DNA of 64,000 nt. It comes from an uncultured Christensenellaceae bacterium (GTDB lineage: Bacteria > Bacillota > Clostridia > Christensenellales > Aristaeellaceae). How positions within the stretch are numbered: position 1 is the stretch's first letter; each line of letters opens with the position of its first letter. Location of the stretch: the NCBI GenBank assembly GCA_905234985.1, contig CAJOJQ010000006.1:1-64000 (forward strand), read 5' to 3'. The notes beneath the pieces were generated by a model. That model was not told the origin of the DNA. It was given only the letters and a program-made list of their open reading frames with translations, and searched no databases. Both the position numbers and the translations under genes were made by a program. Below are positions 56,160 to 64,000 of the stretch, piece after piece.

Positions 56160-58085
56160 TTGCGAAAAGTTTCTCGCGGACTGATCGGCTACGTTATCAT
56201 GATCGCGGCGTTTATTTTCCTGATCGTGGTATTGTCCGGCGGGGTCAACACGGTGGATAAGCGCATCGAGTATCCCGAGCTGCTGCAAATGATCGAAAAC
56301 GACAAAATCGACCGGGTGTCCATTCGGGGCTACAATCTGGTGGGCCGCACGAAGGACAGCCGCATTTCCCGTTCCGATTATCCCGCCCGAGCCTATGATT
56401 TTGAGACCACCATCGGCCCGGATTTTTACGATACTGTGCTTACCATGCGGGCCAACCAGCTGGGCAAGGATATCGCTTCCGTGTCCGTGCAGGATCTGGG
56501 CTTTGAATTGGAATACCTGGCCCCCGTCTCCACGCCCTGGTATTTGGAATTGCTGCCCTATCTCATCCCCGTGGTGCTGCTCATGGCTATGTGGTGGTAC
56601 ATCATGCGCCAGCAGACCGGCGGCGGCGGACGGGTGATGAACTTCGGCAAATCCAAGGCCGCCATGGTGGATCCCAGCAAAAACAAGGTGACGTTTGCGG
56701 ACGTGGCGGGCGCGGAAGAGGAAAAGGAAGAGCTGAAGGAAATCGTGGATTTCCTGAAGAATCCCAAGCATTATGTGGACTTGGGCGCGCGCATCCCCAA
56801 GGGCGTGCTGCTGGTAGGCCCTCCCGGCACGGGCAAAACTTTGCTTGCCAAGGCTGTAGCCGGGGAAGCCAGCGTGCCCTTCTTCTCCATTTCCGGTTCG
56901 GACTTTGTGGAAATGTTCGTGGGCGTGGGCGCCAGCCGTGTGCGCGATTTGTTTGACCAGGCCAAGCGCAACGCCCCCAGCATCGTGTTTATTGACGAAA
57001 TCGACGCCGTGGGCCGTCACCGCGGCGCGGGCTTGGGCGGCGGACACGACGAGCGGGAACAGACGTTGAACCAGCTGCTGGTCGAAATGGACGGCTTTTC
57101 CACCAACGAGGGCGTGATCGTGATGGCCGCCACCAACCGGCGGGACATCTTAGACCCCGCCCTGCTGCGCCCCGGCCGGTTTGACCGGCAGGTGACGGTG
57201 AATTATCCTGACATCAACGGCCGCGTGGCGATCCTGAAAGTCCATTCCAAGGGCAAGCCCCTGGGCGAGGACGTGGATCTGGAAAACATCGCCAAGCGCA
57301 CCCCCTACGCCACCGGCGCGGATCTGGAAAACATCATGAACGAGGGCGCTATCCAGGCCGCCCGGGAAAAGCAGAGCGTCATCACCCAGGCCCACCTGAT
57401 CGAGGCCGTGGAGCGCATTCAGATGGGTCCCGAAAAGAAGAGCCACAAGGTGCTGGAGGAAGACCGCAAGCTGGTGGCCTACCACGAGGCGGGCCACGCC
57501 ATCGTGGGCCACTACCTGCCCCTGTGCGACGACGTACACACCATCACCGTGGTGCCCCGGGGCGGCGCAGGCGGCTTTACCCTGTCCCTGCCCAGCAAGG
57601 AGCTGGACAACATCAGCCGCAGCCAGCTTTTGCAGCGCACCGCCATGAGCCTTGGCGGCCACGCGGCGGAAAAGCTGATTTTCCACGATATCTATACCGG
57701 CGCGCAGAGCGATTTGCAGCACGCCACCAGCATTTGCCGCGCCATGGTGACCCGCTACGGCATGAGCGAAAAAATCGGCACCATTTTCCTGGACAGCGAG
57801 CAGGAAGTGTTCTTAGGCAACAGCTTTGCCCAGAACCGGGATTTCAGCGAGGAAACCGCCGCCGCCGTGGATCACGAGGTGGGCGATCTGCTGCGCTCCT
57901 GCTACGAGCTGGCCATGGACACCCTGAAAGAGCATCAGGACAAGTTAGAGGGCCTGGCCCAGCTGCTGATCGAAAAGGAAACCCTCTCCCGGGAGGACTT
58001 TATGGCCTTTATCGACGACGCGCGGCCTGAGGAACCCGAACAAACGAAAGAACCGGAAACCACACCGGAGGAACCGCAAGCATGA
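56160..58085 (+). CDS. ftsH: ATP-dependent zinc metalloprotease FtsH
   Basis: Membrane AAA+ protease (641 aa) degrading unassembled membrane and regulatory proteins. Two N-terminal helices ([19 protein letters not shown] and [18 protein letters not shown]) flank an extracytoplasmic domain. Walker A is GPPGTGKT (from about residue 220), Walker [32 protein letters not shown], and the zinc site HEAGH (from about 442). The end is acidic and Pro/Glu-rich. The TTG start follows AGGAGG by 8 nt. Confidence 0.97.
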   Translation: MRKVSRGLIGYVIMIAAFIFLIVVLSGGVNTVDKRIEYPELLQMIENDKIDRVSIRGYNLVGRTKDSRISRSDYPARAYDFETTIGPDFYDTVLTMRANQLGKDIASVSVQDLGFELEYLAPVSTPWYLELLPYLIPVVLLMAMWWYIMRQQTGGGGRVMNFGKSKAAMVDPSKNKVTFADVAGAEEEKEELKEIVDFLKNPKHYVDLGARIPKGVLLVGPPGTGKTLLAKAVAGEASVPFFSISGSDFVEMFVGVGASRVRDLFDQAKRNAPSIVFIDEIDAVGRHRGAGLGGGHDEREQTLNQLLVEMDGFSTNEGVIVMAATNRRDILDPALLRPGRFDRQVTVNYPDINGRVAILKVHSKGKPLGEDVDLENIAKRTPYATGADLENIMNEGAIQAAREKQSVITQAHLIEAVERIQMGPEKKSHKVLEEDRKLVAYHEAGHAIVGHYLPLCDDVHTITVVPRGGAGGFTLSLPSKELDNISRSQLLQRTAMSLGGHAAEKLIFHDIYTGAQSDLQHATSICRAMVTRYGMSEKIGTIFLDSEQEVFLGNSFAQNRDFSEETAAAVDHEVGDLLRSCYELAMDTLKEHQDKLEGLAQLLIEKETLSREDFMAFIDDARPEEPEQTKEPETTPEEPQA

Positions 58086-58930
58086 TCCGGCCCGACCTGC
58101 ACCTGCATACCACCGCCTCCGACGGGATTTATGACGCCAGGCAGCTGGCCCGGCTGGTGCAGCGCGCCAGCGTGACCATGTTTTCCGTCACGGATCACGA
58201 CACCATGGCCGCCCTGCCGGAGGCTTCCGACGCCGCCTACGACCGGGGCCTGGCCTTTCTGCCCGGCGTGGAAATCAGCACCGAGGGCGACGACGAAGTT
58301 CACATTTTGGGCTACGGCGTCAGGTATGACGACGAGATCCTTTTGGCCTGCTTTCGCAAGGCCGCCGAGGATCGAAAGAACCGCATCCTCGCCATGGCGG
58401 AAAAGCTAAAGAGTTTGCGTCTCCCCCTGTCCATGGAGGACGTGATTGCCCGCGCGGGAAGCAGCGTCGGGCGGCCCCATTTAGCCCGCGCCATGCTGGA
58501 CCGGGGCTATGTGAACAGCGTACAGCAGGCTTTTTTGCTGTATTTGGGCAAAGGCCGGTGCGCGTACCTGCCCCGCGTCACCATGACCGCAGCCCAGGCC
58601 ATTTCCCTGCTGCGGGATCGGGTCGCTGTGCCCGTGCTGGCCCATCCCGGCATGATCCGCTGGCCGCTCGAAAAACTGCTGCCAATGCTGAAAGTATGGC
58701 AGGAGGCGGGCCTCAAGGGCATTGAAGTGTACCATCCCGCCAACCAGAGCAACTATCCTTATTGGGATCGGCTTGCCCGGCAGCGGGGCCTGCTCGTCAC
58801 CGGCGGCAGCGATTTCCACGACGGCAAGTCCGGTCACGGCCAAATCGGCGAAACCGCCGAAGCCTGGCCCAGCGCCTGCGACGACGCCTGGGCGCTGTAC
58901 CGCGCCGCCAACAAAAACCTGAAACCATAA
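58082..58930 (+). CDS. PHP-domain phosphoesterase
   Basis: A 282-residue PHP protein. Metal ligands: [11 protein letters not shown] (N-terminus), [22 protein letters not shown] and GGSDFHDGK. Relatives act as nucleoside 3',5'-bisphosphate phosphatases or 5'-3' exoribonucleases (RNase AM/YciV). The ATG overlaps the ftsH stop by 4 nt, so it is made along with FtsH. Confidence 0.9.
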   Translation: MIRPDLHLHTTASDGIYDARQLARLVQRASVTMFSVTDHDTMAALPEASDAAYDRGLAFLPGVEISTEGDDEVHILGYGVRYDDEILLACFRKAAEDRKNRILAMAEKLKSLRLPLSMEDVIARAGSSVGRPHLARAMLDRGYVNSVQQAFLLYLGKGRCAYLPRVTMTAAQAISLLRDRVAVPVLAHPGMIRWPLEKLLPMLKVWQEAGLKGIEVYHPANQSNYPYWDRLARQRGLLVTGGSDFHDGKSGHGQIGETAEAWPSACDDAWALYRAANKNLKP

Positions 58931-58940
58931 AGGAACCGTT

Positions 58941-60443
58941 ATGAATTATCAGTTTTATCCCCCGCCGCAGCCGCCGCGAAAGCAAAAGGGCCGGGCGCTG
59001 ATCATCGCGCTGCTGGTCATTTTGGTTTTGGCCGCCATTGCGTCAGGCGGCGTGGCGCTCTATCGCCATATCCAGGAACGAAACCGCCAGGACGCCCTCG
59101 CGGCGGAAGTGGCCCCCTATCAGCAGGTTTTTCTTCCCAATCAGTATGTGGACGGCATCGCCTTGGGCGGCAAAACGGCCCAGGAAGGCATTGACGCCGT
59201 GGTGAATCAGATCAAAAAACGGGAAAACGGCTGGAGTCTGGCCCTGTCCTACCAGAATCACGTGTTTTATACCCTGAGCTACGCCGATTTGGACGTATCC
59301 ACCGACATCGCCTCCGTCTATTCCCTGCTGGAGCAGCTGTACAAGAAAGGAAAAACCGGCACCTTAGAGGAACGCAAGGCCGACCTGGACGCCGCCAAAG
59401 CGGAGCCGGTCTATCTGTACACCACCTCAAGCGACATGAAGGAGGAACGGCTGGATACCATTTTAAGCCAGATTCAGGCACAGGTTTCCTATGATCCCGT
59501 GGAAGCGTATCTGGTGGGCTTCTATCCCGATCAAAACGATCCCTTCCTGATCCAGGGCGATATTCCCGGCGCGGCCCTGGACACGGCGAGCCTGAAAAAT
59601 CAGATCCTGACTATGGCGGCCTCCGCCCAAAGCGGTTCCCTGGAAATTCAGCCCACCGCCGTCCCCGCCAAAACCACCACGGCGGACATTCGCAGTCAGG
59701 TGACCCTGATGCACAAGGCCACCACCCCAGTTTCCTCCACCTCCACCTCCGACCGCACCGACAACATCCGCACCGCCTTTTCCCGCCTCAACGGCCAGAC
59801 CGTGGCCCCCGGGAAAAAGCTCAGCTTCAATTCCGTCACCCTGGACCGCACCTTCAAGAACGGCTACAAATACGCCATCGAATACGAACTGGGCCGGGAA
59901 AAGTTGGGCATCGGCGGCGGCGTGTGCCAGGCCAGCACCACCCTGTATCTGGCCGCCCTGCAATCCAACCTGGAAATCGTCAGCCGCATTTCCCATTCCG
60001 ATCCCGTGTCCTATACCACCTTCGGTCAGGACGCCACCGTGGTCTACGGCAGGCATGATCTTGTCTTCCGCAATACCAGCGGCGGCACCATCTATATCAC
60101 TGCCCACGTGAAGGAAGTAAAAAAGAACCGGTACGAGTGCGAGGTCTGCATCTACGGCCCCAGCTTAGGCGAAGGCGTCAGCTATTCCCTGCGCACCGAA
60201 ACGGTGGAAATCCTTCCCGCCCCCCTCACCGATACTTACGAAAAGGATACCGATCACACCTACGTCACCTATAAGGACGAGGAGCCTTACCTCGTTCGCA
60301 AGGCCCGGGACGGCATGATTAACGAAACCTACCTGCAAAAATGGCAGGACGGCAATCTGATCTCCGAAACCTTCGTCAGCCGTGACGAATGCAAGGCCCG
60401 CGCCAACCTCTACCTGACCGGTACGCTGAACAGACCGGAGTGA
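58941..60443 (+). CDS. VanW-family membrane-anchored wall protein
   Basis: A 500-residue protein. After a proline-rich cytoplasmic start (YPPPQPPRKQKGR) comes one membrane helix (LIIALLVILVLAAIASGGVAL). The extracellular part has a PG_binding_4-like domain (residues 65-230), then the VanW domain (AFSRLNGQTVAPGKKLSFNS, IGGGVCQASTTLYLAALQSN, PVSYTTFGQDATVVYG) and a beta-rich tail. VanW proteins are found with glycopeptide resistance and wall genes; activity unknown. Confidence 0.9.
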   Translation: MNYQFYPPPQPPRKQKGRALIIALLVILVLAAIASGGVALYRHIQERNRQDALAAEVAPYQQVFLPNQYVDGIALGGKTAQEGIDAVVNQIKKRENGWSLALSYQNHVFYTLSYADLDVSTDIASVYSLLEQLYKKGKTGTLEERKADLDAAKAEPVYLYTTSSDMKEERLDTILSQIQAQVSYDPVEAYLVGFYPDQNDPFLIQGDIPGAALDTASLKNQILTMAASAQSGSLEIQPTAVPAKTTTADIRSQVTLMHKATTPVSSTSTSDRTDNIRTAFSRLNGQTVAPGKKLSFNSVTLDRTFKNGYKYAIEYELGREKLGIGGGVCQASTTLYLAALQSNLEIVSRISHSDPVSYTTFGQDATVVYGRHDLVFRNTSGGTIYITAHVKEVKKNRYECEVCIYGPSLGEGVSYSLRTETVEILPAPLTDTYEKDTDHTYVTYKDEEPYLVRKARDGMINETYLQKWQDGNLISETFVSRDECKARANLYLTGTLNRPE

Positions 60444-60483
60444 GGAGACGATGGGGGCTTCTTCAGCCCCCGGAAGACTAATG

Positions 60484-60512
60484 AAAAAGCTCCCGGCGCG
60501 AAGCTGGGAGCT
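60484..60512. terminator. terminator of jag, also below VanW gene
   Basis: Stem AGCTCCCGGC/GCTGGGAGCT with T5 on the minus strand for jag and GATTTTG on the plus strand. A second hairpin GGGGGCT/AGCCCCC at 60453-60471 just after the VanW gene has no T tract. Confidence 0.75.
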
Positions 60513-60529
60513 GATTTTGAAGTACAGTT

Positions 60530-61450
60530 TCAGTTTTTCAGGGAGATCACCACATGCCGGTTGGGTTCTTCGCCCTCGGAATGGGTGGTAACGGCGGGAT
60601 GATCCTGGAGCGCGCTGTGCAGGATGCGGCGCTCGTAGGGGTTCATGGGTTCCAGGCTCACCTTGCGGCCCGTCTTCTGGGCGCGGTTCGCCATGCGGTT
60701 GGCCAGGCGCACCAGCGCTTCTTCCCGCTTGGCGCGGTAGCCCTCGGTATCCAGGGTGACGCGGGTATAATTGCTCTGGCCCCGGTTCACGCGCAGACTG
60801 GTGAGGTACTGCAAAGCGTCCAGGGTTTCGCCCCGGCGTCCGATCAGGATGCCCAGGGTATCGCCGTCCATGTTCACGCGCACGTTGCCTTCTTCATCGG
60901 TGGCAACCGCCACGGACACGTTCACGCCCATGAGCTTGGTCAGATCCTGCAAAAATTCCTGGGCGCGTCCAGCGGCGGTTTCACGGTCCGCCTGCTCGGC
61001 GGGCACGATTTCCTTGGCTTCCACCGGCTCCTTGGGTTCCTTGGGGGCTTTGGCGGCCTTGGGTTCCCGGGGCTTGCGGGGCTTGGGGGCGGGCTTTTCC
61101 GCTTCTTCGCCCTCGGCGGCTTCCTTCTTGGCCTTGACGGGTTTGGCGGGCTTTTCCGCCTTTTCCGGTTTGGCGGCGGCCTTTTCCGGGGCCTTAAGCT
61201 GCTGCTGCTTGGGTTCTTCCTCCTTCAGCACGTCGGCCAGGATGGAATGGGCCACGTTTTCAACGGGCTGATCGTCCTCCATCAGGGTGAGGCGCACCTT
61301 GGCGGGACGGGAGCCGAACAGGCCGAACAGGCCCTTGCTGCCTTCCTCGATCACGTCCACCTTCACGTCGCCCAGAGAAACGCCCAAATGCTCCAAGCCC
61401 TGGGAAACGGCTTCTTCGATGGTGCGGGCGGATACTTCATATTCTTTCAT
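60530..61450 (-). CDS. jag: RNA-binding protein Jag (KhpB)
   Basis: A 306-residue protein with three parts: N-terminal Jag domain (VSARTIEEAVSQGLEHLGVS, GLFGLFGSRPAKVRL), a long Lys/Pro/Ala/Glu linker (about residues 85-155), and KH plus R3H domains (LIGRRGETLDALQYL, MNPYERRILHSALQDHPAV). The linker is unusually long and low in complexity. The ATG overlaps the yidC stop by one base (TAATG). Jag works with KhpA in controlling mRNAs for cell elongation. Confidence 0.95.
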   Translation of the reverse strand: MKEYEVSARTIEEAVSQGLEHLGVSLGDVKVDVIEEGSKGLFGLFGSRPAKVRLTLMEDDQPVENVAHSILADVLKEEEPKQQQLKAPEKAAAKPEKAEKPAKPVKAKKEAAEGEEAEKPAPKPRKPREPKAAKAPKEPKEPVEAKEIVPAEQADRETAAGRAQEFLQDLTKLMGVNVSVAVATDEEGNVRVNMDGDTLGILIGRRGETLDALQYLTSLRVNRGQSNYTRVTLDTEGYRAKREEALVRLANRMANRAQKTGRKVSLEPMNPYERRILHSALQDHPAVTTHSEGEEPNRHVVISLKN

Positions 61451-62493
61451 TATTTAACAGACCCCTCTCCGGCTACAGCCTGCGCTTTTTCCTGATCCTT
61501 CTTTTCCAGGTATTTGGTAATCAGCACGCTCTGGACCCACATGATCACGGTGGAGGCCACCCAGTACACGGCGAAGGCCGCGTTGGAGGTCAGGCACCAG
61601 AAAACGGACAGGATGGGGAAGAAATACTTCATAAAGTTGCCCATGCCCTGGGCCTGCCCGTTGGCGGCAGTCTGGTTCTGATCCTGCATGGCGGGATTGA
61701 ACTTATACTGAAGCACCTGGGACACACCGGCCAGGATGGGCAGCAGCAGCATGCCGTTAAACTGCTTGTACAGCGTCACGGAGAACAGGAAGAAGTTCAG
61801 CCCTTCCCAGCCCTTCACAGGCTCCACCGCCGCCACATACGCGGGCACCTGGCCTAAGGCGGCGATGATGCTCGTTACGCTGGCTTTATAGGCGTTGGCC
61901 CCAAAGTCCAAAGCGTTTTCGGATACGAGAGCGATATTCTGGGCGACGGCCTGCAGCTGACCTTCGGACAGCAGGTTGTACGCTTTCTGCCACACGTCCG
62001 CCGTCAGCTGGTTCAAGGCCTGGGCGGTGGGCACCACGGGGGTAAAGAAAGAGTCGGTCATCCAGATATTCTTGACCCACAGGAATCGTTCGGCGGCGGT
62101 GACGATCTGTTCCTCGCCCGCCAGATAGCGGAACGCCTGCATAGCAAGCTGCTCGTTGGCGATGGCGCGCATGGCGCTGAACATGGCGATCATCAGGGGC
62201 CAGGTCAAAAGCAGCGGCAGGCAGCCGGACAGGGGGTTGTAGCCTTCCTTGCGCATCAATTCCGCCTGCTTCTGCTGGAATTTCTGCTTGTCGTTGCCGT
62301 ATTTGCGCTGCAGCTCGTTCAGCTTGGGCTGAATGGCGCTCATTTTGCGCATGCCTTTGCGGCTTCTGTAGTCGAAGGGCATGCAGATCAGGCGGATCAG
62401 GATGGTGAACAGGATGATGGACACGCCGTAGTTGCCGATCACGCCGTTGATGCCCACCAGCACGTTGTACAGAAAATCATTTATGGCACTCAA
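61450..62493 (-). CDS. yidC: membrane protein insertase YidC/Oxa1
   Basis: A 347-residue Oxa1-type insertase. The groove arginine is R34 in [20 protein letters not shown]. The cytoplasmic hairpin [19 protein letters not shown] and the [20 protein letters not shown] helix follow. An insert of about 100 residues lies in the extracytoplasmic loop before [20 protein letters not shown]. No lipobox signal is seen at the start. The TTG start overlaps the yidD stop by 4 nt (TTGA). Confidence 0.95.
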   Translation of the reverse strand: MSAINDFLYNVLVGINGVIGNYGVSIILFTILIRLICMPFDYRSRKGMRKMSAIQPKLNELQRKYGNDKQKFQQKQAELMRKEGYNPLSGCLPLLLTWPLMIAMFSAMRAIANEQLAMQAFRYLAGEEQIVTAAERFLWVKNIWMTDSFFTPVVPTAQALNQLTADVWQKAYNLLSEGQLQAVAQNIALVSENALDFGANAYKASVTSIIAALGQVPAYVAAVEPVKGWEGLNFFLFSVTLYKQFNGMLLLPILAGVSQVLQYKFNPAMQDQNQTAANGQAQGMGNFMKYFFPILSVFWCLTSNAAFAVYWVASTVIMWVQSVLITKYLEKKDQEKAQAVAGEGSVK

Positions 62494-62738
62494 GGATTTT
62501 CGTCCCTCCTAATGATAGCGCTGGGTGCCTGCGGCACCGGGTCGTACCCTCCCTTAACAAAGGGATTGCAGCGCAGGATGCGCTTCATGGCCATAGCGCC
62601 GCCACGGGCCGCCCCGAAGCGTTCGATGGCCGTCTGCGCGTATTCCGAGCATGTGGGGATGTAGCGGCAGGCCGGCTTGGTGTGGGGGCTGATATTCCGC
62701 TTGTAGAACCGGATCAGAAACAGCAAAAGCTTTTTCAT
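62490..62738 (-). CDS. yidD: membrane protein insertion efficiency factor YidD
   Basis: An 82-residue protein of the YidD family: [20 protein letters not shown] followed by [20 protein letters not shown] is the family core with its conserved cysteines. Overlaps rnpA by 4 nt and yidC by 4 nt. Confidence 0.96.
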   Translation of the reverse strand: MKKLLLFLIRFYKRNISPHTKPACRYIPTCSEYAQTAIERFGAARGGAMAMKRILRCNPFVKGGYDPVPQAPSAIIRRDENP

Positions 62739-63073
62739 TTTTTCTCTTCCTGATACAGCCCCTGCTTTTTCAGCAGGTATTTCAGCGCCCCCGCCAAACG
62801 GTGATAATCCGCCTGGGCGGACGGCTCCCTGGCCGTGACCACGTACATGCCTTTTTTGAGGCCCGGCAATTCCAGGCGAAACGCTTCCCGCAGGCGGCGC
62901 TTCACCTTGTTCCTGGTCACGGCGTTGCCGATTTTTTTGCTCACCGCGAATCCGGCCAGCAGCCTGCTGCCCTTCACATAACCCAGCGAGATTTCCCTGC
63001 AGCCGCTTCCCTTGCCCTTTTTGTATACATAGCGGAACTGCCCGTTTTTTCGCAGGCGATACTGCTTTTCCAT
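62735..63073 (-). CDS. rnpA: ribonuclease P protein component
   Basis: A basic 112-residue protein that assists the P RNA in 5' tRNA maturation. The signature is [20 protein letters not shown]. An N-terminal [19 protein letters not shown] is also typical. It follows rpmH by 117 bp. Confidence 0.96.
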   Translation of the reverse strand: MEKQYRLRKNGQFRYVYKKGKGSGCREISLGYVKGSRLLAGFAVSKKIGNAVTRNKVKRRLREAFRLELPGLKKGMYVVTAREPSAQADYHRLAGALKYLLKKQGLYQEEKK

Positions 63074-63190
63074 CTCATCCTCCGGGCGGAATTACGCACG
63101 AACAAACCCGCCCCCCACAGGTCAGACTTTTCTGGCAAGCGGCAGGGGCGGGCTAAGCCATGCAATGCAAGAAAGCTGGATCAAACGGGA

Positions 63191-63325
63191 TCAGACCGTC
63201 AGTTCCTTCCGACCGCGATTGTGGCGGCGGGACAGCACGCGCCGTCCGTTCTTGGTGCTCATGCGGGCGCGGAAACCATGCACCTTATTGCGCTGGCGTT
63301 TCTTGGGCTGATAAGTACGTTTCAT
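63191..63325 (-). CDS. rpmH: 50S ribosomal protein L34
   Basis: A 44-residue, highly basic protein starting [18 protein letters not shown] and ending [13 protein letters not shown], the full L34 pattern. AAGGAG lies 10-12 nt before the ATG. It heads the rpmH-rnpA-yidD-yidC-jag group; its strong promoter lies 90 bp upstream. The leader contains a small AATGCC/GGCATT hairpin. Confidence 0.97.
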   Translation of the reverse strand: MKRTYQPKKRQRNKVHGFRARMSTKNGRRVLSRRHNRGRKELTV

Positions 63326-63414
63326 GATGGCAACAACTCCTTCTAAGTTTCAAAATGCCTGTTTGGCATTCAGCTTGCGCATTGTGATCAGATCGCCACA
63401 AAAACAGCTATTAC

Positions 63415-63443
63415 AGTATAGCGGCCCGACCGCAAGATGTCAA
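63415..63443 (-). promoter_or_regulatory. promoter of rpmH
   Basis: On the minus strand consensus TTGACA, 17 bp, TATACT. No DnaA boxes were noticed in the gap 63326-63498. Confidence 0.85.
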
Positions 63444-63498
63444 GGGATTTTGTGAATTATTCCCACGCTTTTTGCGTAAAATCGTTCCCATTTTGGTT

Positions 63499-64000
63499 TC
63501 ATCCGCGCTTCCATGCGCGGGAACTGACGGGAAAGGTAAAATACGTATCGGGATACGGTTCGTTTGCCAGGGTAAAATGCCACCATTCCTCCGCATACGG
63601 CGCAAAGCCACGGGCCGTCATCAGCTTTCGCAAAAGCACGCGGTTTTCCCGCTGCTCCGGGGTAAGCCCGGAAAAGTCAAAATGGCTCCGCTCGCCAAAG
63701 AAATCGAAGGGGCCGCCCATGTCGATTTCTTTTCCGGTTTTCATATCGAACAGGGTCAGATCCGCCGTGCTGCCCCGGCTGTGGCCGGAATGCTCCGCGA
63801 TATAGCCGCCGGGGATCAGCGCTTTCTTTTCAAGGCCGGGATAGAAATACGCCTTCATGCGGGCGTCCTGTTCATCCCGCGCCCAGCGCATGAAGCGGGT
63901 CACCGCCTTTTGCGGGCGGTAAGCGTCGAATACTTTCAGCCGGTAGCCCAGCCTCACCGCGTCGCCGCTGACCGTAAGCAAAGCCGCCGCCGCTTCCTTC
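63499..64000 (-). CDS. D-alanyl-D-alanine dipeptidase, VanX type, 5' end outside window
   Basis: A partial zinc dipeptidase (166 codons visible, open to the right edge). VKVFDAYRPQKAV-like LKVFDAYRPQKAV, the zinc motif SGHSRGSTADLTL (SxHxxGxAxD type, here with Thr-Ala) and EEWWHF near the C-terminus match VanX/DdpX, which splits D-Ala-D-Ala. Full-length members are about 200 residues, so about 30-40 residues lie outside. Without vanH/vanA in view, a wall-recycling role is as likely as glycopeptide resistance. Confidence 0.9.
   Translation of the reverse strand, partial: KEAAAALLTVSGDAVRLGYRLKVFDAYRPQKAVTRFMRWARDEQDARMKAYFYPGLEKKALIPGGYIAEHSGHSRGSTADLTLFDMKTGKEIDMGGPFDFFGERSHFDFSGLTPEQRENRVLLRKLMTARGFAPYAEEWWHFTLANEPYPDTYFTFPVSSRAWKRG

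Noticed and set aside
63499-64000. Glycopeptide resistance cluster (VanX here, VanW at 58941)
   Set aside because: No vanH, vanA/B ligase or vanRS genes are visible, and VanW-family proteins are common in Clostridia.

Overview
The window reads as chromosome of a high-GC, Gram-positive-type anaerobe of the class Clostridia. Support: an Rnf complex in place of respiratory complex I, TTG and GTG starts behind strong AGGAGG ribosome sites, VanW, Jag and YidC/YidD proteins, a CBS/DRTGG-type family II pyrophosphatase and a cysteine-rich coat-like protein. No genus can be named from sequence alone. I saw no tRNA, rRNA operon, CRISPR array, prophage or transposase gene.

Layout. 1-5062 (minus): a truncated YfcC-type transporter, an acyltransferase, lysS, greA and a GDPD phosphodiesterase. 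5211-11022 (plus, with one minus gene): DEAD-box helicase, Gfo/Idh/MocA oxidoreductase, a frameshifted Cys-rich gene, the SRP RNA directly ahead of glyA, and a small overlapping gene pair. 11129-17117: FakA-tail-like protein, amino-acid kinase, HPr-like protein, metallophosphoesterase, amidase and galE. 17300-25094 (minus): upp plus the complete F1Fo ATP synthase operon. 25293-33000: KDPG aldolase, radical SAM protein, zinc-ribbon proteins, lepA, cvpA, nucleotidyltransferase and a rhomboid-like protein. 33057-42398 (minus): a ten-gene Mrp/Mbh-type cation antiporter operon. 42712-51775 (plus): apbE, a NusG-II protein and the Rnf operon. 51852-63325: pyrophosphatase, tilS-hpt-ftsH-PHP-VanW, then jag-yidC-yidD-rnpA-rpmH. 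A VanX-type dipeptidase runs off the right edge.

The strongest functional theme is ion energetics. One window holds an ATP synthase whose c subunit carries two carboxylates and a Na+-type ligand set, an Rnf ferredoxin:NAD+ pump, and an Mrp-like antiporter. The last two are transcribed divergently from one 313-bp control region. The Rnf G subunit is unusual: 965 residues, four FMN-attachment-like sites and about eight related domains, encoded ahead of rnfC together with the FMN transferase that would load it.

The most novel non-coding signal is a set of interspersed intergenic elements in three families: (1) four copies of a GGGGGAAACCATTCTTT inverted-repeat element of about 70 or 155 bp; (2) three copies of a 223-330 bp element whose helices show compensatory base changes between copies; (3) three hairpins built of degenerate heptamers. 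Family 2 is the best candidate for an undescribed structured RNA or mobile element.
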